A stretch of DNA of 7,077 nt from NCBI GenBank assembly GCA_015522395.1, contig WAMH01000151.1:1-7077 (forward strand), given 5' to 3'. Both the position numbers and the translations under genes were made by a program. The number at the start of each line of letters is the position of its first letter. The stretch's first letter is position 1. The stretch is from Thermococcus sp. GTDB lineage: Archaea; Methanobacteriota_B; Thermococci; Thermococcales; Thermococcaceae. A model generated the notes under the pieces. The model made no database searches. It worked only from the letters and a program-made list of their open reading frames with translations, and was not told the DNA's origin. Below are positions 6,236-7,077 of the stretch, one piece after another.

Positions 6236-7077
6236 TCACTCCTTCAGAATCTCAACGATCTGCTCCGCGACCTGAACGCCCGCCCTCATCTGGGCCTCTT
6301 CCGTTGAGGCACCGATGTGCGGCGTCAGGACAACGTTGTCGAGCCTGGTGAGCGGATGGTCCTTCGGCAGAGGCTCCTCCTCGTAGACGTCTAAGCCAGC
6401 CCCGGCGATCCAGCCCTCCTGGAGGGCTTTGACGAGCGCGTTGTTGTCAACGACTGCACCGCGGGCGGCGTTTATGAGTATTGCAGTCGGCTTCATGAGC
6501 TTGAGCCTCTCCTCGTCTATGAGGTGGTAGGTTGCATCCACGAGCGGGACGTGGAGCGTAACGACGTCGCTCTCCTTCAGGAGGTCCTCAAGTGAGGCGA
6601 AGGTTCCTCCAACTTCCCTTGCCCTCTCCTCGTTCGGATACGGGTCGTAGAGGAGAACCCTCATTCCGAAGGCGTTGGCTATCTTGGCCACGTTGTAGCC
6701 TATCCTTCCGAAGCCTATAACGCCTATCGTCTTGCCCTCAAGCTCAATGCCCATACACTGCTTCTTGGCCCAAACTCCCTCGCGCATCTTCCTGTCGGCG
6801 AAGGCTATCTTCCTTGCCACGGCGAAGAGCAGTCCGAAGACGAGTTCCGCGACGCTCCTTGAGCTTGCCGCGGGGCTGTTAACCACTTTAATGCCCCTCT
6901 CCTTCGCGGCGTCGAGGTCTATGTTGTCGAGGCCGACGCCGGCCCTTCCTATGACCCTGAGCTTCGGAGCCGCCTCGATGACCCTTCTGGTCACCTTCGG
7001 CTTGCTCCTAACCACTATCGCCTCGACGTCCTTTACAAGCTCGATTAGCCTCTCCTCATCTGGATACTCCTCGTAAA
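6236..7077 (-). CDS. serA: D-3-phosphoglycerate dehydrogenase (5' partial)
   Basis: NAD-dependent enzyme that oxidises 3-phosphoglycerate to 3-phosphohydroxypyruvate, first step of the phosphorylated serine pathway. The frame stays open to the window end, reading YEEYPDEERLIELVKDVEAI before VVRSKPKVTRR, so the GTG at 7015 is internal and the start lies outside; about 280 residues are here. Motifs include RAGVGLDNIDLDAAKERGI, the Rossmann glycine motif GVIGFGRIG, YDPYPNEE with the acidic residue that favours NAD, and the catalytic set of the D-2-hydroxyacid dehydrogenases: Arg in NAARGAVVD, Glu in DVYEEEPLPKDHPL and His in TPHIGAST. It ends soon after the catalytic domain with no ACT domain, the short form of about 304 residues I recall from Thermococcales. 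A related hydroxypyruvate or glyoxylate reductase is possible, but overall similarity favours SerA. It runs in the same direction as the ATPase, with 183 bases between them. Confidence 0.92.
   Translation of the reverse strand, partial: YEEYPDEERLIELVKDVEAIVVRSKPKVTRRVIEAAPKLRVIGRAGVGLDNIDLDAAKERGIKVVNSPAASSRSVAELVFGLLFAVARKIAFADRKMREGVWAKKQCMGIELEGKTIGVIGFGRIGYNVAKIANAFGMRVLLYDPYPNEERAREVGGTFASLEDLLKESDVVTLHVPLVDATYHLIDEERLKLMKPTAILINAARGAVVDNNALVKALQEGWIAGAGLDVYEEEPLPKDHPLTRLDNVVLTPHIGASTEEAQMRAGVQVAEQIVEILKE

Noticed and set aside
6236..7015. serA beginning at the GTG at 7015
   Set aside because: The frame continues to the window end with residues typical of the SerA N-terminal domain, so this GTG is internal.

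Overview
The window looks like part of a Thermococcales genome (Thermococcus or a close relative). The evidence is a membrane-bound group 4 hydrogenase-like gene set, a SerA of the archaeal hyperthermophile type, an archaeal TATA-driven tRNA-Ala with an encoded CCA end, a DUF4143 ATPase of the kind abundant in that order, and tightly packed genes with GGAGG/GGTGA ribosome binding sites. The genus is inferred from remembered protein similarity, not from a search.

Positions 1-4541 (+ strand) hold the 3' part of an operon for a membrane complex related to complex I and group 4 [NiFe] hydrogenases. In order it encodes a HyfF/NuoN-like antiporter subunit (5' end outside the window), a hydrogenase large-subunit homologue (NuoD/HycE type), a small subunit (NuoB/HycG type) with a half-ferredoxin domain fused to its N terminus, and a HyfB/NuoL-like antiporter subunit. 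All three junctions are 1-4 base overlaps, so the genes are almost certainly cotranscribed and translationally coupled. A T6 tract follows the last stop.

The most notable point is that the large subunit has lost every residue that would hold the NiFe centre: both N-terminal cysteines, both C-terminal cysteines and the nearby histidine are replaced. The small subunit keeps all four proximal-cluster cysteines plus exactly one complete ferredoxin-type cluster. The complex therefore seems able to carry electrons and couple them to ion transport, but should not make or use H2. This matches the broad 'energy-converting hydrogenase-related' (Ehr) idea; the terminal acceptor is unknown.

Positions 4586-4663 (- strand) are tRNA-Ala(CGC) with its own promoter. 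Positions 4778-6052 (- strand) encode a AAA+ ATPase with a DUF4143/degenerate nuclease-like C terminus, lower in GC than its neighbours. Its upstream region carries a small array of related sites at an exact 34-base period, centred on a 28-base palindrome. One unit overlaps the ATPase promoter, which is placed so that the mRNA is probably leaderless. From 6236 to the window end (- strand) lies the 3' part of serA (D-3-phosphoglycerate dehydrogenase, serine synthesis).
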